DNA of 50,393 nucleotides, from the NCBI GenBank assembly GCA_910577465.1, contig CAJTMM010000012.1, positions 23,579 through 73,971 of the forward strand. The letters run 5' to 3'. A model generated the notes under the pieces. The model was not told the DNA's origin, did no database searches, and worked only from the letters and a program-made list of their open reading frames with translations. The position numbers and the translations under genes are program-made. The DNA comes from an uncultured Muribaculaceae bacterium. Its GTDB lineage: Bacteria; Bacteroidota; Bacteroidia; Bacteroidales; Muribaculaceae. Positions 15,232 to 24,885 of the stretch are shown in pieces. Each line of letters begins with the position of its first letter. Positions within the stretch are counted from its first letter, which is position 1.

Positions 15232-18200
15232 TCAGCGCCCGGTTATGGCTATGCGTTTTGCAGCCGACTGCAATTCATGCCCCTCAGCCATCACCGTGGC
15301 GCGATAAATATATATACCGCGCGACAGACGACGTCCCGACGAGTCACACAGATTCCATTTTATCGGTGCGCTATGGAACAGGTCGCTGCGGTCAGTAACG
15401 GTGGTGGTCCATACACGCCGGCCCATCATATCATAGATATCGAGCGTAACGGTAAGCATGGCATCCGGACGATTGTGCGTGATATAGAAATTAGCCTCCA
15501 CCGAAGCCGGATTGGCATCCGTATAGATATCAAACAATTTCGGTTTGGCTCCACGCTCCACGAAGAAGTCGAGCGTGCGCGAAGCCGAATTTCCTGAAGT
15601 ATCCCACACACGGAACGTAAGCGTGTGATTGCCCTCGGTAAGCTCGCTCACCGGATACACAATAGTACCCGATTGCGTACCATCCGACGACGGAGTATAG
15701 TATAGCGACACATCTGTAAACGTGCGCTTGTCATCAAGCTTCAAGGTCATCTGATGACCGATACCGGCTGTTGACATATTTATACCGGTATCGTCGCTCA
15801 CCTTGGCTATGAACGTAGGCTGCTCATTCACCGTCGAGCCCTGCTTGTACGATTCATGATTGAGATAGGCATAATCTATCACCGGAGCCATATCATCCGG
15901 AGCCGCCGACTCATCGAATCCATACACATAAAACTGGCGGTTGCAGCCTATGGCCTCAACACCGTCTACCGACGATGCATACATATTCAATGCCGCCGGG
16001 CGGAAATTATCAGCCACTTCAGTAGGCATAGGCACCTTCACCTTAAATTCTCCGTTAATCACTGAATCGCGACCTGAATACAGCTTCTGTCCCTGCTCCT
16101 CAAATGTCTTCTCCACACCATCGTAATCATCCACCTTCAATCCGTAAGACGTGGTACTGTACTCGGCGTCATACATCGTAAGCGTCATCGGACCGGTAAA
16201 TCCGGTCATCTTCGTTCCATCAACATCATACACCGAACCCTCCAGTGTCACCAGTTGGCGCGCCATTATCGTATTCTGCGCATCCTCGCTCACATCCTCG
16301 CCATTGATGCGTTCCAGGACCACACGGTTCTCTGGAAGCGCCATACGCAACGCCGGGTCGCCAAGCAACACATAGCGCGGACGCGACGAAACCTTGGCAC
16401 CATTCTTGGCTCTGCGAAAAATCTCGCCTATTGTATAAAACCTGCCGTCAACATCGCGGGCAAATGCCACTTTTCCGACACTCTTCGCAAGCGCCCCGTT
16501 GTCGGACACATACGACTCACGTGTAGGCGCCATGGATGCGATAGTGCCCCCATGGGTATTGAACAGCAACGCTTCTCCGGCACAATTAGCTGAGCCGTCG
16601 TACCTGTTGAACAGACACGTGGCTGCAAACAACACCGGCCAACGCTTATTGTACATATTATTGATATCATTGACGTACATCAGACCCTCGGCAGTAATGG
16701 ATGTCTCATTACCATGACCTACATAATTGAGCCACAACGTACCCTCGTCGAGCATCCGGTAAAGGCGTTCACGCCCTATCACGCTCACATTGTTCACTTT
16801 AGTGAACGCATCCACATATATCTTCGTGTACGACATCTCCCTGCCTGAGGGCGTATTCATCATTTCTGTAAACTGCGCTTCTGAGTCTTCGAGAAAATCC
16901 CCTCCGTTGCCGTCGTCGGCAATGAGCACCACTTGGTTCTTCCATTCCGAGCCATACTTATTGGCTTCGTACTCATATATCTTATCCACTATCTGTTTCG
17001 CTTGCGTGAGTGTGCGCACCGGCAAACGGCCTATGGCTATAAGATGCTCGTCTACAGTCATTGCCGAACCCGTATTGTCACCCAAGATGGCAAGTGGGTC
17101 ATCGGATGTATAAGTCGATGCTATCGTTATCGACTCATACGTCTGCCATGTCGGCATCACAGGCTGTTTGGGCGACACAAAACCTGTGAGGAAGCGGTTG
17201 TCGTATGTCGCCGCCCCCATCATGAGAGCATAACGCAACGGACGCGAAGCCTTTGCGCCACGGTCATATATCATCTTAAGCATACGCCGGAACGCATTGA
17301 AATCGCGCGAACCTGACGAAAACTCATTGAACACATCATCCTGCACCACTACCTCCACCGTAAGATGGTCTGACCCGTTACGATGCAGATTGGCAAGACG
17401 TTCAGCCTCTCCTGCCCAATCCTTCACTGTAAATATCACCATATCGGGATACGTATCAATGCCGTGCAGATTCTGATTGGCAACCGACCCCACGAGCCGG
17501 GGAGAAGGATAGGTCGCATTTTCGTTCCATGCCACATAGCTTCGCTCGCCCGAATAGACATTGGTCCATTCAATGGCATTTGCCGACGATTCACGCACCC
17601 GCATCGACACTACAGCCTGCGGATTGGTCACATCCCACACGTGAGTCGACTCATTGCCACCCTTGAGCGATACATACGGACGCGCGGCAGTGAATCCAAG
17701 CTTTCCGTTAAGAAGTGCTATCTCGCGCGTATAATTCACTATCAGCGCATCAAGATGGGCAGCCTGCACCGTAGCACCGTTGTTATTAAACGTGATACCT
17801 ACCGTAAGTTTATCACCGGACACTTCAAACGTTTTGTCAAACGAAGCACTATTGCCGAAATCCTTCGCCCCCACATTCGTATATGGTATTGTGTTTGTAC
17901 CGGGCAACTGATTGCCGTTGGCAGTTATTGTGATGGTAGTTGCCGACGTCGACGTGGTCGCGAATATGCTCCTCAGCCACACAGACGTACCCTGGACATG
18001 TCCGGGCAGATTGAAATTGAACGAACGGGACCTGGTGAATCTGAAATCCTCGCCCAACAAACGGTGACCCGACTCAGAAAGCGACACCAGATCATTATCA
18101 TGGAACAATCGGTCTGTAAATTCAGTAACCGGAACATCCGACGTCGTATCCATACCCTCCGTAGGTATCTCTCGGGGCTCGGAATCATTCTCCGTCAGAA

Positions 18201-18618
18201 AGTAATAACCGTAATCCGAAAATGGATTCTTGGTATGCGTGTACTGACCGGCACGTAATTTTGACCACGAAACCGGACCCTGCGCATAAAAATATATGCC
18301 CGACGCCACATAATGCGCCTGCACCATCGGCAGGTCATCTATATATGTCGACTCGGTAAGCCTGTCAGCTATAGGAGCACCGCCATAGCCGTAGATTCTT
18401 ACAGCCGACGGATTCTTGAATCCCCACGACCTCAAAGACGACGCACTTATAAAATGTACACCGGTCTCCTCCACGCTGATTTTAACCCACTTGCCCGATG
18501 CAAGTACCGATGTAGGGGCATAAACATCAACATTGAAAGCCAACGCTGCGACGGGGCAAACCATCTGCACCGCCAGAAATAATATTATGAATTGTAATCG
18601 GGTAAAAATATGTTTCAT
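15232..18618 (-). CDS. porU: Type IX secretion C-terminal signal peptidase/sortase PorU
   Basis: About 1128 residues from the ATG that directly precedes a signal peptide (MKHIFTRLQFIILFL…ALAF); an in-frame ATG 27 bp upstream is also possible. The centre is a C25 gingipain-type peptidase domain with the catalytic His in YVGHGNETS (about residue 635) and Cys in AATCLF (about 668). An Ig-like region and a C-terminal beta domain with IYDMMGRRVW follow. In Porphyromonas gingivalis PorU removes C-terminal signals and attaches cargo to lipopolysaccharide at the cell surface. It implies that this organism runs a type IX system. It follows the GH25 lysozyme gene on the same strand by 24-50 bp. Confidence 0.9.
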   Translation of the reverse strand: MKHIFTRLQFIILFLAVQMVCPVAALAFNVDVYAPTSVLASGKWVKISVEETGVHFISASSLRSWGFKNPSAVRIYGYGGAPIADRLTESTYIDDLPMVQAHYVASGIYFYAQGPVSWSKLRAGQYTHTKNPFSDYGYYFLTENDSEPREIPTEGMDTTSDVPVTEFTDRLFHDNDLVSLSESGHRLLGEDFRFTRSRSFNFNLPGHVQGTSVWLRSIFATTSTSATTITITANGNQLPGTNTIPYTNVGAKDFGNSASFDKTFEVSGDKLTVGITFNNNGATVQAAHLDALIVNYTREIALLNGKLGFTAARPYVSLKGGNESTHVWDVTNPQAVVSMRVRESSANAIEWTNVYSGERSYVAWNENATYPSPRLVGSVANQNLHGIDTYPDMVIFTVKDWAGEAERLANLHRNGSDHLTVEVVVQDDVFNEFSSGSRDFNAFRRMLKMIYDRGAKASRPLRYALMMGAATYDNRFLTGFVSPKQPVMPTWQTYESITIASTYTSDDPLAILGDNTGSAMTVDEHLIAIGRLPVRTLTQAKQIVDKIYEYEANKYGSEWKNQVVLIADDGNGGDFLEDSEAQFTEMMNTPSGREMSYTKIYVDAFTKVNNVSVIGRERLYRMLDEGTLWLNYVGHGNETSITAEGLMYVNDINNMYNKRWPVLFAATCLFNRYDGSANCAGEALLFNTHGGTIASMAPTRESYVSDNGALAKSVGKVAFARDVDGRFYTIGEIFRRAKNGAKVSSRPRYVLLGDPALRMALPENRVVLERINGEDVSEDAQNTIMARQLVTLEGSVYDVDGTKMTGFTGPMTLTMYDAEYSTTSYGLKVDDYDGVEKTFEEQGQKLYSGRDSVINGEFKVKVPMPTEVADNFRPAALNMYASSVDGVEAIGCNRQFYVYGFDESAAPDDMAPVIDYAYLNHESYKQGSTVNEQPTFIAKVSDDTGINMSTAGIGHQMTLKLDDKRTFTDVSLYYTPSSDGTQSGTIVYPVSELTEGNHTLTFRVWDTSGNSASRTLDFFVERGAKPKLFDIYTDANPASVEANFYITHNRPDAMLTVTLDIYDMMGRRVWTTTVTDRSDLFHSAPIKWNLCDSSGRRLSRGIYIYRATVMAEGHELQSAAKRIAITGR

Positions 18619-18668
18619 GCAAGAATGTTCCATGTATCGTAACATATATAACGTAACACCACAATAGC

Positions 18669-19403
18669 TTATTGCGTTTCACCGAGCCATTTAAGACACA
18701 TTTCGTTCCACGCCACGCTATCACCGCGAAACACATTCATGTCCACATGCCCATCCACGCCCGACACCTCTCCGCGATGCGAATATTGCCACAGAACCCA
18801 ATCCTCCGATTCATCAATGCGGGAAAAGGAGCACAACCACAACGGATAATCACTGAAACGCCCCTTTACGAAACGTTCATATCCATCCTTATTGGTGTAT
18901 ATCAGCACATCATATCCATTGCAGCGCAGATGCCGCAGCATATCATCAAGACGCGCAGCCACCGTATCATCCGGCACCGACGAGGGATTGGTCCACTCCT
19001 CAAGGTCCACCACCGCCGGCAAATCCAACTTGCGCCCGCGTATCGAATGCATGAAATTAATAGCCTGCGTCACACCCGATGCGTCAAATCGGAAAAAATG
19101 GTACGCACCGACTTTCAGACCTGCCCGGCGAGCTTCACGCACATTGTCCACAAACCGCGAGTCCTTGAATCCGTTCCCTTCCGTAGCCTTGACCAGTACA
19201 AACTCCATACCCGAAGCCCTCACGGCTTGAAAATCCACCACTCCGTTATGTGCCGAGATATCAATCCCGCGCACCGGATATTCCGACTTTGGAAGCTCAC
19301 CTACGGCATCCGGAAGCGACACCCTGTACAACAAAGCTCCAAGCACCAGCACCAAAGCGCCAACGACAGCCAAACACCATATAATATTCCTACGCGGCAT
19401 CAT
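18669..19403 (-). CDS. GH25 lysozyme (N-acetylmuramidase), membrane-anchored
   Basis: 244 residues: an N-terminal hydrophobic anchor (about 8-27), then a GH25 barrel with GIDISAHNGVVDF, the mid-domain VKATEGNGF, GAYHFFRF and the catalytic acidic strand AVVDLEEW, and a late QYSHRGEVSGVDGHVDMN. It cleaves the MurNAc-GlcNAc bond of peptidoglycan. It is the first gene of a two-gene unit with porU, so cell-wall opening and type IX cargo processing may be expressed together. A TATCTTTG box ends 5 bp before the first of two tandem ATGs, implying a leaderless message. Confidence 0.92.
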   Translation of the reverse strand: MMPRRNIIWCLAVVGALVLVLGALLYRVSLPDAVGELPKSEYPVRGIDISAHNGVVDFQAVRASGMEFVLVKATEGNGFKDSRFVDNVREARRAGLKVGAYHFFRFDASGVTQAINFMHSIRGRKLDLPAVVDLEEWTNPSSVPDDTVAARLDDMLRHLRCNGYDVLIYTNKDGYERFVKGRFSDYPLWLCSFSRIDESEDWVLWQYSHRGEVSGVDGHVDMNVFRGDSVAWNEMCLKWLGETQ

Positions 19404-19408
19404 AAATA

Positions 19409-19416
19409 CAAAGATA
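19409..19416 (-). promoter_or_regulatory. Predicted -7 box for the GH25-porU unit
   Basis: TATCTTTG on the minus strand ends 5 bp before the tandem ATGATG start. The spacing equals the box-to-RNA distance seen at the SRP RNA gene. Confidence 0.55.
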
Positions 19417-19501
19417 AGCCTAAATAACCTCCATAAAAAGCTCCCTAACGGATTTGTAAACGAAATGACACCAAAAATGCTTCACTTTGTAAAATAATTG
19501 T

Positions 19502-19509
19502 TACCTTTG
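19502..19509 (+). promoter_or_regulatory. Predicted -7 box for the sensor kinase gene
   Basis: TACCTTTG 22 bp before the ATG. The -33 box is not clear at normal spacing. Confidence 0.5.
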
Positions 19510-19531
19510 CCACACAATCTACACATTCAGC

Positions 19532-21637
19532 ATGTTACGCTATATCACAACATCAGTCCTAATACTCCTCTCGCTCCTTCAGTCACATGCAAAACTCAAC
19601 GACAACGAAAGCGCGATAATAGTCGACAGTCTCAAACGGGAACTTGCCAATCTTCGCACACCCGCCGACAGCATACCCATCCTCTACGACATATTCGACA
19701 TATCACCGCGACTCAGCCGTGGCATCGCAGGCATAAATCTGTACAACACCGCCAAGCGTACAGGCAACACATCCGTACAGCTCGACATATTACGACGGCT
19801 TACCACTCTGTACACACGCCGCGACTCCATGCAGCAATGGGTACTTGATGAAATGCGTAAATTGCCCAAAAGCGATGAGCGTTACGCATCCGAGACCTAC
19901 GCCCGATTAATGCTCATAAGCACTCAGGTCACCAATTCCCCGGAAAAAGAACGCACCGAACGCATCAAGCAACTTATCAACGAATACTCACGTAATAAAG
20001 AAGAGATGAGCGGTTACGACCGCGTCACACAGCTGTACACACTCTGTACCTACCTCAACGCCACAATGCGAGGACAACTCCTTACCGAGTACCTCGACGA
20101 ACTCGGTGATGCCATACAACAATTACCATACAAACTCGATGCGCTCAACAACCTATATTACGCGCACGCAGCCTTCATGTACAGCGACAACGAAGAACCT
20201 GTAAAATCCATCGAAGCCTACAGACAGTTGCTCAAAATCATAAACTCCCTCGAACGGAAAAACGCACAGGAAGGACGCAAATACCGCAACTACGACGTCA
20301 ACTACTACAATTGCTACCGCCGGATGTTGCGTAACTCAGCCACACTCAACGCATCTGAGATAGACGACTACTACAAACGGATACAGGAACTGGCAGCCAA
20401 CAACGACGACATACGGCGCGACATGGAGCTGAACGAAAACGCACCCATGTACTACCTCATGGCAAAAAAACGATATTCCGAAGCATTGCCCATCCTGAAA
20501 CGCCAAGCCAAGAATCCCGAAAACGCACGATACCGCCGCTATATCTACCGCTCTATGCTTGAAGCCGCGCAAGCGCTTAACGACAATGATACCAAACTTG
20601 AAGCCGCACTCGGTTACAACAAAATACTCGAGGATTACCTCACCGAAAAATCCAACGAACGCGCACGCGAGTTGCAGATATTGTACGATGTAAACAGCCT
20701 GCACGCGCGCAACTCCGAACTTTCGGAAAAGAACCAAAAAAGCGAGTCGCACTACCACACCACCATACTTATCGGAGCCATGATAGCCGTGTGCATCCTC
20801 ATCATCCTTGCCGTGCTGCTATTCATATCCTACCGACGCGCCAAACGTCTCACCATCGGATTAGCCAGCACCAACCAGATGCTCATGGAGGAACGCGACA
20901 ACCTCCAGCACACTCAAAAAGACCTTATCGAGGCACGCGACTACGCACGCAAAGCCGACCGCCACAAAACCGAATTCATCAACAACATGAGCCACGAGAT
21001 AAAGACCCCGTTAAATGCCATAACCGAATGCTCGCAGCTCATCGTCGACAACATAGACCCCGAAAAACGAAAATACCTCGAACGCTTCGCCCAGATTGTA
21101 CGCGTGAGCGCCGACATGCTACGCACCATTATCAACGACGTGCTCGACATAGCCGCCATCGACAATGCCAAAATGGTAATCGAGCGCAAGCCCACTTCCG
21201 TAACCGCACTGTGCAACATAGCCATCGAAAGCATCAAGCCCCATGTTGCCGAGGGAGTGCAGCTGCGCTTCACCAACCCCGACAAAGACGAAACACCATA
21301 TATCAACACCGACCATAAACGCGTGGAGCAAGTCCTTATCAACCTGCTCAACAACAGCGCCAAATTCACCGAAGAAGGCTTTATCGACCTGACATACCAC
21401 ATCAACAAAGCCGCCCGCACCATCACATTTGCCGTAACCGATTCCGGCATAGGCATACCGCAGGGTAAGGAAGAGATTATCTTCGAACGGTTTGAGAAAC
21501 TCAGCAGTCTCACACAAGGCTCAGGACTCGGGCTCAACATCTGCCGCATGATAGCCGGAATGCTCCACGGTGAGGTCAAGGTCGACACATCCTACGCCGG
21601 ACCCGGGGCACGCTTCCTGTTCACGATACCCGTCTGA
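19532..21637 (+). CDS. TPR-containing sensor histidine kinase, orphan
   Basis: 701 residues. A signal peptide is followed by a long helical, TPR-like periplasmic region (about 30-390), one transmembrane helix (411-432) and a coiled coil. HisKA then has the phospho-acceptor His488 in NNMSHEIKTP, and a HATPase domain has the N box LINLLNNSAKFTEEG, G1 DSGIGIP and G2 GSGLGLNI. It ends there: no receiver or DNA-binding domain is fused, and no response regulator is adjacent, unlike the usual Bacteroidetes hybrid kinases. The signal sensed is unknown. Confidence 0.9.
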   Translation: MLRYITTSVLILLSLLQSHAKLNDNESAIIVDSLKRELANLRTPADSIPILYDIFDISPRLSRGIAGINLYNTAKRTGNTSVQLDILRRLTTLYTRRDSMQQWVLDEMRKLPKSDERYASETYARLMLISTQVTNSPEKERTERIKQLINEYSRNKEEMSGYDRVTQLYTLCTYLNATMRGQLLTEYLDELGDAIQQLPYKLDALNNLYYAHAAFMYSDNEEPVKSIEAYRQLLKIINSLERKNAQEGRKYRNYDVNYYNCYRRMLRNSATLNASEIDDYYKRIQELAANNDDIRRDMELNENAPMYYLMAKKRYSEALPILKRQAKNPENARYRRYIYRSMLEAAQALNDNDTKLEAALGYNKILEDYLTEKSNERARELQILYDVNSLHARNSELSEKNQKSESHYHTTILIGAMIAVCILIILAVLLFISYRRAKRLTIGLASTNQMLMEERDNLQHTQKDLIEARDYARKADRHKTEFINNMSHEIKTPLNAITECSQLIVDNIDPEKRKYLERFAQIVRVSADMLRTIINDVLDIAAIDNAKMVIERKPTSVTALCNIAIESIKPHVAEGVQLRFTNPDKDETPYINTDHKRVEQVLINLLNNSAKFTEEGFIDLTYHINKAARTITFAVTDSGIGIPQGKEEIIFERFEKLSSLTQGSGLGLNICRMIAGMLHGEVKVDTSYAGPGARFLFTIPV

Positions 21638-21678
21638 ACCAACCGCAGCCACTTTTTCCACAAAAGCCACCATTCCTA

Positions 21679-21712
21679 TTTGGCGATAATACAAATATTC
21701 TTCGTATATTTG
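21679..21712 (+). promoter_or_regulatory. Predicted dnaX promoter
   Basis: TTTG (21679-21682), a 22-bp spacer and TATATTTG (21705-21712), 29 bp before the dnaX ATG. The spacer is slightly long. Confidence 0.5.
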
Positions 21713-21741
21713 TAATTAGAACCCCATCGCCATATACGATA

Positions 21742-23544
21742 ATGGAAAAATACTTAGTTTCCGCAAGGAAATACCGTCCCGCCACATTCGCTTCTGTTGT
21801 AGGACAGAAATCACTGACCGCAACGCTGAAAAACGCTGTAGCCACAAACCGTCTGGCACACTCATACCTGTTCTGCGGCTCCCGTGGTGTAGGCAAGACC
21901 TCTTGTGCACGCATATTCGCCAAAACCATCAACTGCGAGCACCGCACACCCGACGGCGAAGCCTGCAACGAATGCGATTCATGCCGCGCATTCAATTCCG
22001 GCACATCCATGAACATCGTCGAGCTCGACGCCGCTTCCAACAACGGTGTCGACGACATGCGTCAGCTCGTCGACCAAGTGCAGGTACCACCTTCACAAGG
22101 CCGCTACCGCGTGTTCATCGTCGATGAGGTGCACATGCTCTCCACTGCCGCGTTCAACGCATTCCTGAAAACACTCGAAGAACCGCCATCCTACGTAGTA
22201 TTCATCCTCGCCACCACCGAGAAACACAAAATCATACCCACCATCCTGTCACGATGCCAGATTTACGATTTCCACCGCATCACCATCCAGGATATGATTG
22301 ACCACCTCAAATATGTGGCATCGCAGGAAGGCATTACGGTGGAGGATGCCGGACTCAATGTGATAGCCCGCAAAGCCGACGGCGCCATGCGCGACGCCCT
22401 ATCCATTTTCGATCAGGTGGCGGCATCATCCGGGGGCAACATCACATACCAATCGGCAATCGACAACCTCAATGTACTCGATTACGAATACTACAACCGT
22501 CTGCTCGACACCTTCCTTGCCGGCGATGTTCTGAAATCATGGGTCATATACAAAGAAATCCGGGACCGGGGATTCGACTCCCTCTTCTTCATCAACGGAC
22601 TCGCAGCATACCTGCGCGACCTCATGGTGGCACGCGACCCCGCCACACTACCGCTGATTGAAGCCGGCGACGAAGCCCGCAACGCCATGGCTCAATGTGC
22701 CGCCCGATGCACACCCGACTTCCTGTACCGCGCCATGTGCCTGTGCAACGACGCCGACCTCAATTACCGCATCGCATCCAACAAACAATTTCTGGTCGAG
22801 CTAACACTTGCGAAAATATGCCAACTATCCAGCCCCTCCCCCAATAATGGCAGCGACGGAGAGGGGCAGTTGAAACCTATCGCTGCCGCACAGCCGCAAC
22901 AACCCTCCGTAACTACGGCGACTCAACCAACCCCACCGGCTCCGGCAACTCCTGCGGCGCAACCCGCATCACATGCCTACCCCCCACCGGCACCCCCCAC
23001 ATCGCAGGTCAGCGAACCCGCGCCCGTACATGGTGCGCCCGTCAAGACACCTACCACCGGTGCTACGCCATCAGCGGCACACGCCCCCAGGCTTCAGGTA
23101 CCGCGCATATCCATCAAGCATGGCATAATCGACGGGAAGCAACAGACCACCGCCGCCACATCATCATCGGCACCCAAACGCTCCACCCGTTTCTCAAGCG
23201 AGTCCCTCAACACCGCATGGGAAACATACATGACCACGCATCCCACAGCACACATTCTCGTGAACACCATGCGCGCGTCACACCCCCAGATGGTTTCCGA
23301 CACCCACTTCGAGATTACGGTCCAAAACCAGAAGCAACTTGAGCTGATGGAAGCCAACCGCATGGACATCCTCGCCAACCTGCATCAGGCATTGGCAAAC
23401 GACTATGTCACATTCGACATAAAAATCAATGAAGGAAGCTCGCCGCGACACACACTGAGCGCCCGCGAACTATACGACAGCATGTTACACGAATACCCCG
23501 TACTGCAACGCCTTGTCGATGACTTCAACCTGCGCCTGTCATAA
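21742..23544 (+). CDS. dnaX: DNA polymerase III subunit gamma/tau
   Basis: 600 residues. This is the clamp-loader ATPase that links the core polymerases at the replication fork. The N-terminal AAA+ domain shows YLVSARKYRP, Walker A GSRGVGKT at 46-53, the zinc module with C65, C75, C78 and C81, DEVHM in Walker B, and sensor 1 ILATTEKHKI. A Pro/Ala/Thr-rich linker (about 390-480) leads to a tau-type C-terminal domain. No obvious slippery A-run frameshift site for a short gamma form is seen. Monocistronic. Confidence 0.95.
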   Translation: MEKYLVSARKYRPATFASVVGQKSLTATLKNAVATNRLAHSYLFCGSRGVGKTSCARIFAKTINCEHRTPDGEACNECDSCRAFNSGTSMNIVELDAASNNGVDDMRQLVDQVQVPPSQGRYRVFIVDEVHMLSTAAFNAFLKTLEEPPSYVVFILATTEKHKIIPTILSRCQIYDFHRITIQDMIDHLKYVASQEGITVEDAGLNVIARKADGAMRDALSIFDQVAASSGGNITYQSAIDNLNVLDYEYYNRLLDTFLAGDVLKSWVIYKEIRDRGFDSLFFINGLAAYLRDLMVARDPATLPLIEAGDEARNAMAQCAARCTPDFLYRAMCLCNDADLNYRIASNKQFLVELTLAKICQLSSPSPNNGSDGEGQLKPIAAAQPQQPSVTTATQPTPPAPATPAAQPASHAYPPPAPPTSQVSEPAPVHGAPVKTPTTGATPSAAHAPRLQVPRISIKHGIIDGKQQTTAATSSSAPKRSTRFSSESLNTAWETYMTTHPTAHILVNTMRASHPQMVSDTHFEITVQNQKQLELMEANRMDILANLHQALANDYVTFDIKINEGSSPRHTLSARELYDSMLHEYPVLQRLVDDFNLRLS

Positions 23545-23590
23545 GCCATACCACAAGACAACGCACCACATTTATTTGAAAAAATAATCC

Positions 23591-23598
23591 TAACTTTG
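23591..23598 (+). promoter_or_regulatory. Predicted -7 box for the small lipoprotein run
   Basis: TAACTTTG 26 bp before the first lipoprotein ATG. It may serve the lipoprotein, TPR-like lipoprotein and SUI1 genes. Confidence 0.5.
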
Positions 23599-23624
23599 CA
23601 ATAGCAACTCACAAGCACTCCACC

Positions 23625-24029
23625 ATGAACCATCACAAAACCCTCACGGCTATCGCAGCCATACTCTCCCTCTCATTTGCTTCATGCAGCCATCTGAGCG
23701 ACCAGGCAAAAGAAATGGTGGGCAACTACTACAATACTGAGCTATCCGAAACAGAACCCGTAATGGAACTCAACTCCAACGGCCGATGCCTGATACGCGC
23801 AATAAAACCCGGCGTGCTCACATACGCCGTCGAAGGCAAATGGAATGTCGAACGCGACTCCCTGATAATAGATACCGACGGTAAAATTTCACAACTCACC
23901 GGCGACAGCACATTGGTAGGAACCATAGACCGCCACAAAGCAATGGCTGTTGTCAACTTCAACGGCATCACGCTCACCCTGCGCAACGGCTCAGCTGATT
24001 ACATCTATACCCGCCGCGATGCCGATTAA
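23625..24029 (+). CDS. Small lipoprotein, unknown function
   Basis: 134 residues. The lipobox LSFASC (Cys24) follows a typical hydrophobic signal. The mature part is a beta-rich single domain with EPVMELNSNGR, VEGKWNVERDSLII and GITLTLRNG, of the kind seen in lipocalin-like Bacteroidetes proteins (DUF4488/lipocalin-like). That comparison is weak, so it is called unknown. The next lipoprotein begins 19 bp after its stop. Confidence 0.75.
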   Translation: MNHHKTLTAIAAILSLSFASCSHLSDQAKEMVGNYYNTELSETEPVMELNSNGRCLIRAIKPGVLTYAVEGKWNVERDSLIIDTDGKISQLTGDSTLVGTIDRHKAMAVVNFNGITLTLRNGSADYIYTRRDAD

Positions 24030-24048
24030 ACACTCACTACCGACACTC

Positions 24049-24537
24049 ATGAAAATCAACATCTACATAATGGCTCCTGCCATACTGCTATTGTCAGCTA
24101 TAAGTTCCTGTGGCAGTTCCGCCACCGACATTGAAGAACAACTGCAACGTGCCGAAATGGCTGTAGCACAAGGCGACATGACTGCCGCCCACAGTGCCGC
24201 CGAACATCTGATAGGCAACGACAACCTATCCACACTACCCGCATCACAACTCGCACGTCTCTCTATGGTATATATGCAGATGGCCGACAGCATGGACCAG
24301 GACAGCAACGTGGCAATAGCCACCGACCTATACCGTCGAGCCTACGAAGCCAACCCCGACAGTGCCGCCATGTACTACTCCGAAGTTTCGCCCGAGCACA
24401 TGCAGTACGCCACCATGCTCTCGACTCTTGTCAGCAACATCGACAACCCTTACGACATGAGCCGCGACAGCATCAACACCATGCACGAAGACAGCGTGCT
24501 ACATAGTTTTGAACCCTCCGACTCCCTACCATTATGA
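24049..24537 (+). CDS. Small helical lipoprotein, unknown function
   Basis: 162 residues from the ATG that gives a lipoprotein signal with SAISSC (Cys about 19). Longer in-frame starts overlap the upstream gene and lack a signal. The mature protein is alpha-helical with a TPR-like repeat (AEMAVAQGDMTAAHSAAEHL and, later, DLYRRAYEANPDSA). It overlaps the SUI1-family start as ATGA, so the two are translationally coupled even though one is an envelope protein and the other a translation factor. Confidence 0.75.
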   Translation: MKINIYIMAPAILLLSAISSCGSSATDIEEQLQRAEMAVAQGDMTAAHSAAEHLIGNDNLSTLPASQLARLSMVYMQMADSMDQDSNVAIATDLYRRAYEANPDSAAMYYSEVSPEHMQYATMLSTLVSNIDNPYDMSRDSINTMHEDSVLHSFEPSDSLPL

Positions 24538-24875
24538 ACTGGTTGGAAAGCCTACAGCAATTCCGCGACAACAACCCCGACCTGCCCGAAGGCAACGACC
24601 CGGCACCCGACACCACAGCGGATACAGACAGCCCCAAACGCCACCCGCGTCTCGACATATACCTTGAAAAGAAAGGACGCGGCGGCAAGACCGCCACATT
24701 AATATCCGGATGGGAATACGACGACGGACGCCTGCTGGAAATCGCCGCCACACTCAAACAGAAACTTGGAGTAGGCGGCTCGGCTCGCGGCGGTGACATA
24801 CTCATACAGGGCGACAACCGTCAGAAAGTGCTTGACCACCTCACCGCCATGGGCTACAAAGCCCGTATAATCTAA
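24534..24875 (+). CDS. SUI1/eIF1-family translation factor, YciH-like
   Basis: 113 residues. The C-terminal half is the SUI1 domain: IYLEKKGRGGKTATLISGW, LGVGGSARGG and IQGDNRQKVLDHLTAMGYKA, the conserved RNA-binding loop and closing helix of the bacterial YciH/eIF1 family. Such proteins bind the 30S P-site region and influence start-codon choice. The N-terminal 50 residues are Asp/Pro-rich and variable. It is coupled to the upstream lipoprotein gene, and the helicase gene starts 10 bp after it. Confidence 0.9.
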   Translation: MNWLESLQQFRDNNPDLPEGNDPAPDTTADTDSPKRHPRLDIYLEKKGRGGKTATLISGWEYDDGRLLEIAATLKQKLGVGGSARGGDILIQGDNRQKVLDHLTAMGYKARII

Positions 24876-24885
24876 CAGCACCGCA

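Noticed and set aside
17383..18258. A 291-codon open frame antisense to porU
   Set aside because: porU is intact with both catalytic motifs. The antisense frame is rich in Arg/Ile/His and lacks any protein signature.
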